64,000 nt of DNA from the NCBI RefSeq assembly GCF_003122085.1, contig NZ_QEXV01000006.1:62001-126000 (forward strand), in the 5' to 3' direction. Under the pieces are notes generated by a model that worked only from the letters and a program-made list of their open reading frames with translations, made no database searches and had not been told where the DNA came from. Made by a program: the position numbers and the translations under genes. Below, piece after piece: positions 48,299-58,570 of the stretch. Position 1 is the first letter of the stretch, and each line of letters begins with the position of its first letter. This DNA is from Marinicauda salina. GTDB taxonomy: Bacteria > Pseudomonadota > Alphaproteobacteria > Caulobacterales > Maricaulaceae.

Positions 48299-49267
48299 TC
48301 AGCGCCGCGCGAGAAAGCGCCAGGCCGCCGGCCCGCCCTCGGGCTTGAGCGCCATCGGTTCGGCCTCGACGGAGGAGAAATCCGCGCACTGGAACGCCGC
48401 CCGGATCTCGGCCATTTCGGTCTCGTCGATCGCGGCCTCGATCATCGAGCGCATGCGCCCGGCATAGGCCTCGATCGCGCCGGCCTGGTGGGAGAGCCAC
48501 GCCGCGATGTCCTTGCGGTCATAACGCGCCCGGCGCTGATACAGCGTCTCCATCGCCGGAATGAGCTGGCCCGCGAAGGCCGCGCCTCCGCCCGGACCCT
48601 GCGCTTCCATGACCTGCGAGACCCGGCCCGCCGCGTCGCGCACCGCCTGTTCGGCGGCCGCCAGCCCGGAAGCGTCGGCGCGGCCGGCGTCGACGCGGAA
48701 CGCCGTGTCGATCAGGGTCTCCACGCGGGCGACGAGCTCCGCATCCTGCAGCGCGTCAAGCACCGCGAGATTGCCGGCGCACTCCCGGGCGATCGCGCCG
48801 TCGGCCAGGTGCGCGACGAACGCCGCCGCGCCGCCCGGCGCGACAAGGTCCGTCGCGGCGCGCAGCGCGTCGAGCCCGGCGTACTCGATCCCGAACTGGC
48901 TCACGACCAGGTCGAAAGCGCCGGCGACGTAGGGCGCTCGCCCGGCGTCGGCGACAACGTATCCGACGCCGGGACCGGGGAAGCTTCGCGCGGCCTGCGC
49001 GAGCGCATCTTGTGAAATGTCCGAGCAGATCACCGCGGTCGCGCAGCCGGTCTCGCTGGCCGCCGCCACGGCCTCGCGGGCAGCGACGCCCGCCCCGCTC
49101 GCCAGGTCGACGACGCGCGCCGCGTCGCGCCGGCCGAATTCGTCGAGGAAGAAGTCCCGCCAATATCGTGCAAGCGCGCCGCCGGGCTCGGCGCCGGTGA
49201 TGGCCTGCGCGTCCGCGCCGGCGTCGCGCCAGTAATCGGACCAGGACTTCTCGTAACTTTCGGCCAT
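48299..49267 (-). CDS. Class I SAM-dependent methyltransferase
   Basis: A 322-residue cytoplasmic methyltransferase. Motif I is ARVVDLASGAGVAAREAVAA (about residue 50), an acidic residue follows in VICSDISQDALAQAA, and FDLVVSQFGIEYAGLDALRA corresponds to motif IV. The all-helical C-terminal part (about 170-300) probably forms the substrate cap. No substrate can be named. It sits between the receptor gene and trnW, inside the stretch that separates tuf from trnW, but lies downstream of the receptor's terminator and so is probably a separate unit. Confidence 0.85.
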   Translation of the reverse strand: MAESYEKSWSDYWRDAGADAQAITGAEPGGALARYWRDFFLDEFGRRDAARVVDLASGAGVAAREAVAAASETGCATAVICSDISQDALAQAARSFPGPGVGYVVADAGRAPYVAGAFDLVVSQFGIEYAGLDALRAATDLVAPGGAAAFVAHLADGAIARECAGNLAVLDALQDAELVARVETLIDTAFRVDAGRADASGLAAAEQAVRDAAGRVSQVMEAQGPGGGAAFAGQLIPAMETLYQRRARYDRKDIAAWLSHQAGAIEAYAGRMRSMIEAAIDETEMAEIRAAFQCADFSSVEAEPMALKPEGGPAAWRFLARR

Positions 49268-49338
49268 CCCGCGATCCGTCCGCGCCGCCTCCCCGGACGG
49301 CGGACTATACCGGGACGATCCCGCGGGGCCACCGCCCC

Positions 49339-49372
49339 AAAAAGAAAATGGCGGGCCCGAAGGCCCGCCATT
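49339..49372 (-). terminator. Terminator after the TonB-dependent receptor gene
   Basis: Minus-strand stem of 11 bp (49372-49362 with 49357-49347), loop TTCG-type of four bases, followed by TTTTCTTTTT. It lies 27 bp after the receptor stop codon. Confidence 0.92.
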
Positions 49373-49398
49373 CCCAGTTTCGCCCTTGGGCGTGCTGC

Positions 49399-52236
49399 TT
49401 AGAAGCGCAGCGACGCGCCGAGGAACAGACGACGACCGAACGGATCGTACGTCGCCGGCCAGGTGTTGGCCTGCTCGCTCGCCGTCGAGCCGAGCACCGG
49501 CGGATCTTCGTCCGCGACGTTCTGGATGCCGAGCGTGACACGCGCGTTGTCGTTCACGTCGTAACCCAGGGTCACGTCGAAGTAGTTGGTGCCCTCGATG
49601 TCGTCGGAGAGGTCGCTGACCTGCGGAAGCGTGGTCGCGTCCGCCGTGACCTCGCCGATGTGACGCCAGCGAATGCTGGTCGTCAGACGGCCGAAGTACC
49701 AGCTGGCCTGGGCCAGGTGCTTGTACTCAGGCGTCGGCTCGCCGCAGACCTGACCGTAGGTGCCTTCGCAGGCGACCACGCCGGCGGCCGGCGAGGTCTC
49801 GAAGCTGTTCTCGGTCGTGAAGGTCGCGTAGTAGTTCAGCCCGAACGAACCGAGATCCGGCGACAGGCCGATCTGCTCGGCGTCCCAGAGATAGTCGACG
49901 CGAAGGTCGACGCCCTCGGCGGTCAGGTTCGCCACGTTCGCGGCCGACAGGTTCGGCGTGAACGGGTTGATGATCGCGCCCGAGCTCGGGTCACGCGCGC
50001 CGTTGAAGATGTCGCACGCTTCCTGGATATCGAGACGATAGCACTCGTTGAGACGGTTCTGCAGGCTCACCGTCGCAATCGCGTCCTCGATCTCGATATT
50101 GTAGTAGTCGAGCTGGACCGTCAGACCGTCGACCTGAGCCGGCTGCCACACCGCACCGATGGTGAAGGTGTCGGCCGTCTCCTCGGTCAGGTCCGGGTTG
50201 CCGCCGAACAGCGCCTCGATCTGGCCGTTGCCCTGGAACGCAGCGCCGACCTGGCCGGCGGGAACGCCGGTGTCGATGCAGTTCTGGACAATGACGCCGG
50301 AGTCGAAGCCGCCGAACGTACCGCCGGAGCACGGGTCAGACGCGCCCGGGAAGCCGTTCGTCAGCGGGGCGAACAGGTCGCCCACGTTCGGAGCACGCAC
50401 AGCGCGGTTGTAGTTGCCGCGGATGCGCAGGCCCTCGACGGGCTCCCAGCCAAGACCGGCCGCGTAGGACTGCGTGTCGCCGACCGAGGAATAGTCGGAG
50501 ATACGGAACGCGCCCGTGAAGTTCAGGCTCTCGACACCCGGCTGTCCCGTGACGAGCGGAACGTCCACCTCGCCGAAGAACTCATAGACGTCGAAGCCTC
50601 CCTGGATCGGCAGCGACTGGTTGAAGCCGCGGACATCCGGGCCCAGCACGGAGTCGGGCTTGATGTTCGCGGTGGCTTCCCGGTACTCGAAGCCGGCCAC
50701 GACCGCCGGCGCCGCATCGGCGTACGGCGAGGCGAAGTCGGACAGCGAACCGTTGACCGTCGCAACGAACTGGCTCTGCTCGATCACGTCGATCTGCGAC
50801 GCGTCACGCTGGATGAACGTGGCGGCCTCATCAGACAGCGTGGTTTCGCCGTAGATGTTGGCGGCCGGAACGCCCGCGCACTGGCTGAGCGTGCTGGCCG
50901 TCGGGCCACCGTCGCAGAGCACCGCCAGCTGCAGGGCAGACGTGGAGATGTTGCCGTTCAGGGCCTGAGCGACCGACGAACGCGAGAAGTTGTAGAAGAC
51001 GTCGTACGACCAGTCTTCGTTCAGCTCGCCGCGCATGCCGAACACACCCTGGAAGGTGTTCGTGTCACGCAGATAGGCGCGATCGTCCAGCTCCAGCATA
51101 CGACGCAGGAAGAGCAGGTCGGACGTGCCGTCGCCGTTGTCGCCGCCGGCCACGATGTCGGTCAGCAGGTCGCCCGGGATCAGCGGGTTGTCGTTGTGGA
51201 CGGTGATCCCGATCACGCCGGTCGGCGTGTTGGCGAGCTTCGACTCGACGACGTTGTTGGAGAACATCATCCGGCCGTACAGCTCGAAGTGCCGGTTGAT
51301 CTCGTAATTGCCGAACGCCGAGATCGCGTGCCGCTCCTGCGGGAGCTGCAGGAAGTTCGGCGGGGCGTAGTTGTACAGATCGCCCGGGACGTCGAAGTCC
51401 TTCACATCGCCGGTCTCGGTGATGTGACGGTCGTAGCAGCAGAAGCCCGGTCCGAGCCAGCGGCCGCCGACGGCGTTCGACGAACCGCCTTCGATGAAGC
51501 CGTCGGCCGCGTTGCCGGGGCCCGGATCGAAGAAGGTCAGGCTCGAGAAGTCGCGATCGCCCTGCAGCACCTGCTCACGATGCGTGTAGCCGGCGTGGAT
51601 GACGACATTGCCGCGACCGTTGTCGAAGTTGCCGCCCATGACCGCCGAGATATCGGTGATCTGAGCGTCGCCTTCCTCGGTCGAGAACTCGTGCGAGGCG
51701 TTCAGCTCGACGCCTTCGAAGTCGTCCTTCAGGATGAAGTTCACAACGCCCGCGACAGCGTCCGAACCGTAAACGGCCGAGGCGCCGCCGGTCACGACGT
51801 CGATGTTCTCGACGAGCGCGGCGGGGATGTTGTTGAGGTCGACCACGTTGGCGGCGCCGGAACCGACGAAGCGGGTGCCGTCGACGAGGACCAGCGTCCG
51901 CGTCGTGCCGAGACCGCGCAGGCTCGCCGTGGCGGTGCCGTTACCCGGGTTGTTCGACGTCGCGTCGAAGGCCGGAACCAGCTGCGGCAGCGAGTTCAGG
52001 ATGTCTTCGGTGTTGACGACGTTGTTCAGCTCCATGAGCTCCTCGGACACGTTCGTGACCGGGCTCGGAGCAATCGTGTCAGTCCGGATGATGCGCGAAC
52101 CAGTAACCTGGATCACGTCACCTTCGTCAGCTGCCTCTTCCTGGGCCGACGCCATGGCCGGAAGCGCCGCGAAGGCGGCCCCGGTCAGCATCGAGGAGCA
52201 CAGCAGCTGAGTGGTCAGTGCTCTCTTCTTGGACAT
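49399..52236 (-). CDS. TonB-dependent outer-membrane receptor
   Basis: A 945-residue outer-membrane transporter. Signal peptide MSKKRALTTQLLCSSMLTGA ending near AMASA; TonB box region EGDVIQVTGSRI; plug domain with LRGLGTTRTLVLVDGTRFVG and GGASAVYGSDAVAGVVNFIL; then a beta-barrel ending in the aromatic GRRLFLGASLRF, as BamA-targeted barrels do. Ten cysteines occur after the signal, including an adjacent pair (GPGFCCYDRH), so extracellular disulfides are likely. The start at 52236 has GGGGAGAAAA upstream. Ligand unknown; the oxygenase and sulfotransferase genes before it suggest a modified peptide or protein, or that the receptor itself is modified. Own promoter at 52350-52378. Confidence 0.93.
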   Translation of the reverse strand: MSKKRALTTQLLCSSMLTGAAFAALPAMASAQEEAADEGDVIQVTGSRIIRTDTIAPSPVTNVSEELMELNNVVNTEDILNSLPQLVPAFDATSNNPGNGTATASLRGLGTTRTLVLVDGTRFVGSGAANVVDLNNIPAALVENIDVVTGGASAVYGSDAVAGVVNFILKDDFEGVELNASHEFSTEEGDAQITDISAVMGGNFDNGRGNVVIHAGYTHREQVLQGDRDFSSLTFFDPGPGNAADGFIEGGSSNAVGGRWLGPGFCCYDRHITETGDVKDFDVPGDLYNYAPPNFLQLPQERHAISAFGNYEINRHFELYGRMMFSNNVVESKLANTPTGVIGITVHNDNPLIPGDLLTDIVAGGDNGDGTSDLLFLRRMLELDDRAYLRDTNTFQGVFGMRGELNEDWSYDVFYNFSRSSVAQALNGNISTSALQLAVLCDGGPTASTLSQCAGVPAANIYGETTLSDEAATFIQRDASQIDVIEQSQFVATVNGSLSDFASPYADAAPAVVAGFEYREATANIKPDSVLGPDVRGFNQSLPIQGGFDVYEFFGEVDVPLVTGQPGVESLNFTGAFRISDYSSVGDTQSYAAGLGWEPVEGLRIRGNYNRAVRAPNVGDLFAPLTNGFPGASDPCSGGTFGGFDSGVIVQNCIDTGVPAGQVGAAFQGNGQIEALFGGNPDLTEETADTFTIGAVWQPAQVDGLTVQLDYYNIEIEDAIATVSLQNRLNECYRLDIQEACDIFNGARDPSSGAIINPFTPNLSAANVANLTAEGVDLRVDYLWDAEQIGLSPDLGSFGLNYYATFTTENSFETSPAAGVVACEGTYGQVCGEPTPEYKHLAQASWYFGRLTTSIRWRHIGEVTADATTLPQVSDLSDDIEGTNYFDVTLGYDVNDNARVTLGIQNVADEDPPVLGSTASEQANTWPATYDPFGRRLFLGASLRF

Positions 52237-52349
52237 GTTTTTCTCCCCGCTAATCAACAATAACAACTCCCGACACCCGGATATCGCCCGGACAGGAGGA
52301 GTCGGTTCGACGATGACCCCGTTTGCGGATTCGGGACATCTGGCCGGCA

Positions 52350-52378
52350 CGGTATTTCCGCCACGATGGCGGGGTCAA
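52350..52378 (-). promoter_or_regulatory. Receptor promoter with palindromic operator in the spacer
   Basis: Minus-strand TTGACC (52378-52373) and ATACCG (52355-52350), 17 bp apart. The spacer is nearly filled by the perfect inverted repeat CCGCCA-N3-TGGCGG (52358-52372). A repressor bound there would block the polymerase. The promoter lies 114 bp upstream of the receptor gene. Confidence 0.55.
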
Positions 52379-52442
52379 CCAAACCGCCCTTTGAATCAGG
52401 CGAATGCGGAGCGACGTGACAAAAACATCACATGGTTAGCGG

Positions 52443-54245
52443 TCACGCGGGCAACAGGTCGAACGGCGCGGTCACGCGAACCGCGTCGGACTCGAACGGC
52501 TCGACGCCGTGCCACATGTAGGAGGGGAAGAAGATCGCCGATCCGGGCTCGGGCCGGATCCATTTCTCGGCCGGCAGATCGAGCCCCTGCACGCCCGATT
52601 CGCCCAGGCGCAGCCAGCCCGCCCGGCTGTGCTCGCCGATCTCGGGCGGCACCTGGACGTAATAGCTCGCGCTGATCCACCCGGCGGGGTGGTAGTGATT
52701 GACGTGACCGCCGCCGGAAAACAGCCGCACCGACCACGCTCCGGTCAGCTTGAGGTCGGCCGACTTGCGCATCAGGAAGGGATGGTCGGGATCGTCCGGC
52801 AGGGCCGCCACGTAACGCCGCGCAGCGTCCATCAGCGACTGGCGCAGCGCGTCGATGGCCGGCCGGCGGAAATTCCAGAGACGGCCGCCGCTCTGTGTCC
52901 CGCCGAACAGGGTCTGATCCAGCGGCTGGGCGGAGGTGGCGTGCAGCTCCTCGATGGTCGCGGCCAGGTCGGCGTTGAACGCCTCGATCGAGTCATAGCC
53001 AGCCGGCGTGTCGATGAAGAGCTTCGCCGCGAAGCGCTCGTAATCGCAGAAGAATCGGTAGCGCGGGTCGTCCAGCGCCCGCCACGCCAGGGTCTTGAGC
53101 GCGACGTGGCGCTGCAGATGCTCGAGCGGCGCGTCGCCCTCCAGCGCGGCGGCGGCCTCTTGGAACGCGCCGCTGGCGAGCAGCGCCTCGACCATCTCGT
53201 GGCGGATGTGGAAATCCTCCGGCGCCAGCGCGTGCGCGCGCCGGAGATCGTCGAGACCGCCGGGCCGATCGCCCGCCAGCCGGCGGATCTCGCCGCGCAG
53301 CGCGAGCCCATCGGGGTCGTCGGGCGCAGTCTTCAGCGCGTCCTCCGCGGCCTTGAGCGCGGTCTCGCTGCGCCCCGCACGCAGCGCCAGGCGCGCTTTC
53401 GCCTTGCACAGCCCGGGCTCCGGCGAACGCGTGAGAACGGCGTCGATCGTCGAAAGAAAGCCCGCCGATTCGCCGGCCTCCCAGAGCATCGAGGCGTAAT
53501 CGCTGTGAATGTCCGCGCGCGTCGGCGCGCGCTTCAGCGCCTCGGTGAAGGCGGCCTTCGCGTCCTGAATGCGCCCCAGCGTGCGCAGGGTGTTCGCCTT
53601 CTGGTGCCAAGACTCCGCCTGCGCGGGCGCGGCGCGGCACGCCGCATCCAGGTCGGCGAGCGAGTCGTCGAGACGGCCGAGCCGGCGCAGCAGCGCGCCC
53701 CGGTTGGTGAGCGCGGAGACGAGGCCGGGCCTGGCCTCGAGCGCGCGACCATAGGCGGCGAGCGCATCGTCGTCCCGGCCATCGGCGGCGGCGACGAGCC
53801 CCAGCGTGTTCAGCGCGCCGGCGTGCGCCGGCGCCCGAGCCAGCACGGAGTCCGCCGCCGCGCGGGCCGCTTCATGCTTGCCGAGCGCGAACCGGACCGA
53901 GGCCAGCGCGGCGAGCGCGTCCACATGCTCCGGGGCTTTGGCGACGGCGTCGGCGTAAGCCTGCTCGGCCTCCTCAAACCGCCCCGCGCGGCGCAGCATG
54001 TTGCCGAGGTTCGTGAGGATCACATGGGGCTGGGCGTGCCCGTCGGCCGCCTTGCGGAAATCGGCGGCGGATTCCTCGACCCGCCCGAGACGCCCCAGCG
54101 CCATGGCGCGCAGGTGCCGCGCCTCCACCTCGCCCGGCCGCTCGCGCAGGATCGTCTCGCAGAGCCGCCGCGCCGCGTCGGGGTCGCCCGCCTGGAACAG
54201 GCGCGCGGCCTCGTTGAGCGCCGCCATCGCGTCCGCAGTCGCCAT
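52443..54245 (-). CDS. TPR protein with C-terminal 2OG-Fe(II) oxygenase domain
   Basis: A 600-residue protein. Residues 1 to about 380 are tetratricopeptide repeats (for example RFEEAEQAYADAVAKAPEHV and DDDALAAYGRALEARPGLVS). The C-terminal part (about 390-600) matches the putative 2OG-Fe(II) oxygenase family PF13759: LFSGGGHVNHYHPAGWISAS then YYVQVP, PEPGSAIFFPSYMWHGVEPF and the arginine in SDAVRVTAPFDLLPA. The iron site appears as His clusters (HVNHYH) plus a distal His; the usual HxD acid is not obvious. No signal peptide. It starts at 54245, sharing one base with the stop of the sulfotransferase gene (TGATG), so translation is coupled. Likely a protein or peptide hydroxylase; substrate unknown. 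Confidence 0.85.
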   Translation of the reverse strand: MATADAMAALNEAARLFQAGDPDAARRLCETILRERPGEVEARHLRAMALGRLGRVEESAADFRKAADGHAQPHVILTNLGNMLRRAGRFEEAEQAYADAVAKAPEHVDALAALASVRFALGKHEAARAAADSVLARAPAHAGALNTLGLVAAADGRDDDALAAYGRALEARPGLVSALTNRGALLRRLGRLDDSLADLDAACRAAPAQAESWHQKANTLRTLGRIQDAKAAFTEALKRAPTRADIHSDYASMLWEAGESAGFLSTIDAVLTRSPEPGLCKAKARLALRAGRSETALKAAEDALKTAPDDPDGLALRGEIRRLAGDRPGGLDDLRRAHALAPEDFHIRHEMVEALLASGAFQEAAAALEGDAPLEHLQRHVALKTLAWRALDDPRYRFFCDYERFAAKLFIDTPAGYDSIEAFNADLAATIEELHATSAQPLDQTLFGGTQSGGRLWNFRRPAIDALRQSLMDAARRYVAALPDDPDHPFLMRKSADLKLTGAWSVRLFSGGGHVNHYHPAGWISASYYVQVPPEIGEHSRAGWLRLGESGVQGLDLPAEKWIRPEPGSAIFFPSYMWHGVEPFESDAVRVTAPFDLLPA

Positions 54246-56323
54246 CAGAACACTTCCCGCAGCGTGCGCATCGCCCGGGCGCCCGGCGCCAGGATCGCCG
54301 CCGGCGGCGCCGGCGCGTCGAGCCAGGCGCCCGTCTCGAGATCGATGTTCCGCTCGCGAAGCGCCTCGATCAATTCCCCGAGCTGCTCGCGATAGGGCCC
54401 CGTGCTCGACTTGTGCTCCGGCGACGGCGGCTTGCGGACCTGGGAAGCTGAGAACGTCATCACCGGACGTTCGACCTTGTAGTACTCGAGGCACTGGGGC
54501 TCGAAGCCGAGCCCGGCCGCGTCGAGCACGCCGCGCAGCATCGGCTCGAAGTCGTCGACGAGATCCTCGTACTGGATGAAGCTCACCCGCCCGGGCATCG
54601 CCGCGTCCCAGTGCGCCGTCATCCGCGCGTACTGGCCGTAATAGTGCGCGATGTGATCGAGCCGGTCGGCGAACGGCCATTGCTGCGAGAAATTGCGGCG
54701 GTAGATCGAGAAGCCGGTCTCCACGGGATCGCGACGGATGTGCAGGATCGGGGCGTCGGGAAACAGCGCCGCGATCAGCCCCGCGCTCTCGAAGTTGGAG
54801 GGCTGCTTGTCGGTCACGAAGCGGGCGTCGCCCACCCCGAACCGCTCGTACTGGCGGAAATAGAGATCGCGCCAGCGCTCCGCCTCCGCCTCGGGAATCG
54901 CCCCGCCCGTCCAGCCGGTCCGCTCCGCCCAGTCCAGCACCTGGTCGAGGATGTAGGGCAGGTTCGGCAGCTCGCCGCCGGGCGCGACCTGGCTGTGGGC
55001 CGAGATCGCCGCCTCCAGCAGGGTCGTTCCGGACCGCGGCATGCCGACGATGAAGATCGGCGTCGGACGCGCGGAATCCGGCGCCGCCGAACGCGGGGCG
55101 GGCGCCGGGAACAGGCGTTCGATTGTCGCCCGGCGCACCTCCTGCGCGGCGGGGTCGTAGCCCGGACGCGTCGGCGAGACGAGCGACGCCTTGAGCGCAT
55201 TGGCCTGTCGCCACGCATCGAACGCCGCCGCCGGCTCCCCGCGCCGCCGCCGGGCGTCGCCGAGCGCGAACAAGCCGATTGCGCGCTTGTCCGCGGCGAT
55301 GCGCTCGTCGGCGACGAGGCCCTCCAGGTGCGTCAGCTCGTCATCCGTCAGCCGGCCGCCCGAAACCTCGCCCAGCTGGCCCATCGCCTCCAGATGGCCG
55401 GAGTCGATCGCCAGCGTGCGCCGGCACATCTCCGCGGCCGCATCGAGATCGCCCAGGAATGTAAGCAGCCGCGCCTTGCCGAACGCCGCCTCCGCGCATT
55501 CGGGGTCCAGCTCGAGCGCGCGGTCGAAACACGCCCGCGCCTCCTCCATGTCGCGCGCGCCGAGGCGCAGCCGGCCGAGCGCGGCGTGGTGCTCCGCATT
55601 GTCCGGCTCGACCGCGAGCACCTCGCCGAAGATTCGCGAGGCCTTGTCGTAATAGCCCAGCTGGCCCAGCGCATACGCCAGCGCGCCGCGGGCCTCGGTG
55701 GAGCCCGGCTCCTGGGCGAGCCAGGCCTCGGCGCGATCGGCCATGGCCCGCCAATCCGAGGCGTGCAGCAGGAGCTCCACGCGAATCCGCAAGCTGTCGG
55801 GCGTCTCGGGCGCCTGGCGTTCGTACAGATCCAGCGCCGCCGCCGCGCCGGCACGGTCGCCAACCTCGAGCTTCGCGCCGGCGAGCCTGAGCGCGACGCC
55901 GGGATGGTCGGGATTGAGCCGGGCGGCGCGCTCGAGCGCGGTCGCGGCTTCATCGAACCGCCCCGCCCTTCCGGCGAGATCGCCGCGCCGCCCCCACGTC
56001 TCGAACCGGTCGGGGCCGAGCTCGCTCGCGCGTTCGGCCGCCGCCAGCGCCGCGCCCACGCCCTCGGCCTGCTCGAGGACGACGGACTCGTGGAGCGCCA
56101 CCATCGGATCGGCGGGGTCGAGGCTGCGCGCCTGTTCGATCGGGCCGCGCGCCGCCGCCGCGTCGCCCTGTTCGGCCAGACACGCCGCGAGCAGGCTCAG
56201 GGCGCGCGCGCGCTCGGGCTCCGCCTCGAGGACCCGGCGGCACAGCGCCGCCGCCCCGTCGAGATCACCCTGCAGACGCAGCGCGTTCGCCTGCTCCAGG
56301 ACGGCTTCACTGCTCGTCGACAC
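54245..56323 (-). CDS. TPR-repeat sulfotransferase
   Basis: A 692-residue protein. Residues 1 to about 400 are TPR repeats (for example YYDKASRIFGEVLAVEPDNA and DMEEARACFDRALELDPECA). From about residue 423 there is a sulfotransferase domain (Sulfotransfer_3): the PAPS 5'-phosphosulfate loop FIVGMPRSGTTLLEAAISAH, and the 3'-phosphate site ILHIRRDPVETGFSIYRRNF. The layout is related to tyrosylprotein sulfotransferases, and the TPR part could hold a peptide substrate. Start is GTG at 56323 with GAGGGG eight bases upstream. No signal peptide is seen, so it should act in the cytoplasm, where PAPS is made. Part of the receptor-oxygenase cassette. Confidence 0.9.
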   Translation of the reverse strand: MSTSSEAVLEQANALRLQGDLDGAAALCRRVLEAEPERARALSLLAACLAEQGDAAAARGPIEQARSLDPADPMVALHESVVLEQAEGVGAALAAAERASELGPDRFETWGRRGDLAGRAGRFDEAATALERAARLNPDHPGVALRLAGAKLEVGDRAGAAAALDLYERQAPETPDSLRIRVELLLHASDWRAMADRAEAWLAQEPGSTEARGALAYALGQLGYYDKASRIFGEVLAVEPDNAEHHAALGRLRLGARDMEEARACFDRALELDPECAEAAFGKARLLTFLGDLDAAAEMCRRTLAIDSGHLEAMGQLGEVSGGRLTDDELTHLEGLVADERIAADKRAIGLFALGDARRRRGEPAAAFDAWRQANALKASLVSPTRPGYDPAAQEVRRATIERLFPAPAPRSAAPDSARPTPIFIVGMPRSGTTLLEAAISAHSQVAPGGELPNLPYILDQVLDWAERTGWTGGAIPEAEAERWRDLYFRQYERFGVGDARFVTDKQPSNFESAGLIAALFPDAPILHIRRDPVETGFSIYRRNFSQQWPFADRLDHIAHYYGQYARMTAHWDAAMPGRVSFIQYEDLVDDFEPMLRGVLDAAGLGFEPQCLEYYKVERPVMTFSASQVRKPPSPEHKSSTGPYREQLGELIEALRERNIDLETGAWLDAPAPPAAILAPGARAMRTLREVF

Positions 56324-56370
56324 GTGTCCGGCCCCTCGTCAACAATGCTTCAAACTAACCGACGCCGCGC

Positions 56371-57132
56371 TCATCCGCGATACGGCGGATCATCGCGGAA
56401 CCAACCGGTGATCTGGTAGCGCCCGGCGCCGGCGAACGGCGAGACCGGGCTCACCGCATGCAGCATGCATCCGTCGAAAATCGACAGGACGTTGAACCGC
56501 GGGAGCAGCGCCCGGCTGGCGTCGAGATCGTCGTTCAGGAGCATCAGCATGCCGCCCCAGTCCGGCTGCCACTGCCGGGTGAAGCCGAACGTGTAGGCGG
56601 CGCGGCGCTCCTTGTCGTGGCCTTCGTCGACATGCCGGGTCAGGAAATTGCCCCGCGTATAGAGGGTCGCCTGAGCGTCGGCCTTGGTGACCTTGTCGAC
56701 GCCGATGACCTGGCGGCCGAACTCGAGGAAGTCCTCCGAATTGAGGAATTCGGTCAGGGTGTGGATCGGATGGCCCTCGTCCCAACCGCCCGTATACGCC
56801 TCGATCATCGGATAGGCGTTGTAGAGATAGCCGTAATTGTCGCGGGCGCGCTCCATGACCCCCTGCATCCGCCGCGCCATCTCCTCGCGCCCCATCGCGG
56901 CGATGTCGCTGCGGGTCAGGCGGGCCACCGTCTCGCGCTCGCCCGGGTTCGGCGAGGGTTCGGGAAACACCAGCCGCCACTCGATCGAGCGCTCGAGCAG
57001 ATCGGCGACCGCGTTCGCGCACTCGGGCTCCAGAACGTCGGGAATCCGCACGAGCTTGTCGCGCGCATAGGCGTCGGCGTACGGAGCGGGATCGAGCTCG
57101 GGATTGAGCCTCAGATCGATTTCACGCGTCAT
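56371..57132 (-). CDS. 2OG-Fe(II) oxygenase, prolyl-hydroxylase-like
   Basis: A 253-residue single-domain oxygenase. The iron-binding HxD is in FLTRHVDEGHDKERRAAYTF, the distal His in DGCMLHAVSPV, and the 2-oxoglutarate arginine in GRYQITGWFRDD at the C terminus; QPDWGGMLMLLND sits between, as in Tpa1/prolyl-4-hydroxylase relatives. The ATG at 57132 is chosen; the frame stays open to 57708 but that part is antisense to nothing real and lies within tuf in another frame. It precedes the sulfotransferase by 47 bp and is the first gene of the cassette. Confidence 0.88.
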   Translation of the reverse strand: MTREIDLRLNPELDPAPYADAYARDKLVRIPDVLEPECANAVADLLERSIEWRLVFPEPSPNPGERETVARLTRSDIAAMGREEMARRMQGVMERARDNYGYLYNAYPMIEAYTGGWDEGHPIHTLTEFLNSEDFLEFGRQVIGVDKVTKADAQATLYTRGNFLTRHVDEGHDKERRAAYTFGFTRQWQPDWGGMLMLLNDDLDASRALLPRFNVLSIFDGCMLHAVSPVSPFAGAGRYQITGWFRDDPPYRG

Positions 57133-57166
57133 CGGCGGCCTCGTGGGTGCACTGTTTCGCCGGCAT

Positions 57167-57195
57167 CGATAGCCGCCGCCTCGACCGCTTGTCGA
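57167..57195 (-). promoter_or_regulatory. Candidate promoter of the oxygenase-sulfotransferase operon
   Basis: Minus-strand TCGACA (57195-57190) and CTATCG (57172-57167), 17 bp apart, in the gap between the tuf terminator and the first cassette gene. The leader would be about 30 nt. Confidence 0.4.
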
Positions 57196-57228
57196 GCAGC
57201 CCGCGCAATCGCGCGGCCCGCGCCCACG

Positions 57229-57259
57229 AAAAAGCCGCCCCTCCTTGCGGAGAGGCGGC
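57229..57259 (-). terminator. Terminator of the second tuf gene
   Basis: Minus-strand stem of 11 positions with one mismatch (57259-57249 with 57244-57234), loop GCAA, followed by five T residues (57233-57229). It insulates the cassette from tuf. Confidence 0.88.
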
Positions 57260-57283
57260 CTTGTCGAAACGCCCTTGAGGCGC

Positions 57284-58465
<1,182 letters not shown>

Positions 58466-58570
58466 CCTTCGATCCTCGTGATGAGAAGGAACCCGCGAGA
58501 AGGACCGGACCAAGCCCGGATCGACTGATCAGGGAAGGACCGCATCACACCGCGAAAAACTGAGGGCGCG

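Noticed and set aside
48299-49267. Methyltransferase gene as a fifth member of the receptor cassette
   Set aside because: The strong terminator at 49339-49372 separates it from the receptor gene; a functional link cannot be excluded but is not supported by the sequence.
49348-52263. Plus-strand open frame of 971 codons opposite the receptor gene
   Set aside because: Antisense shadow; the minus-strand receptor has signal peptide, plug, barrel and terminal Phe.
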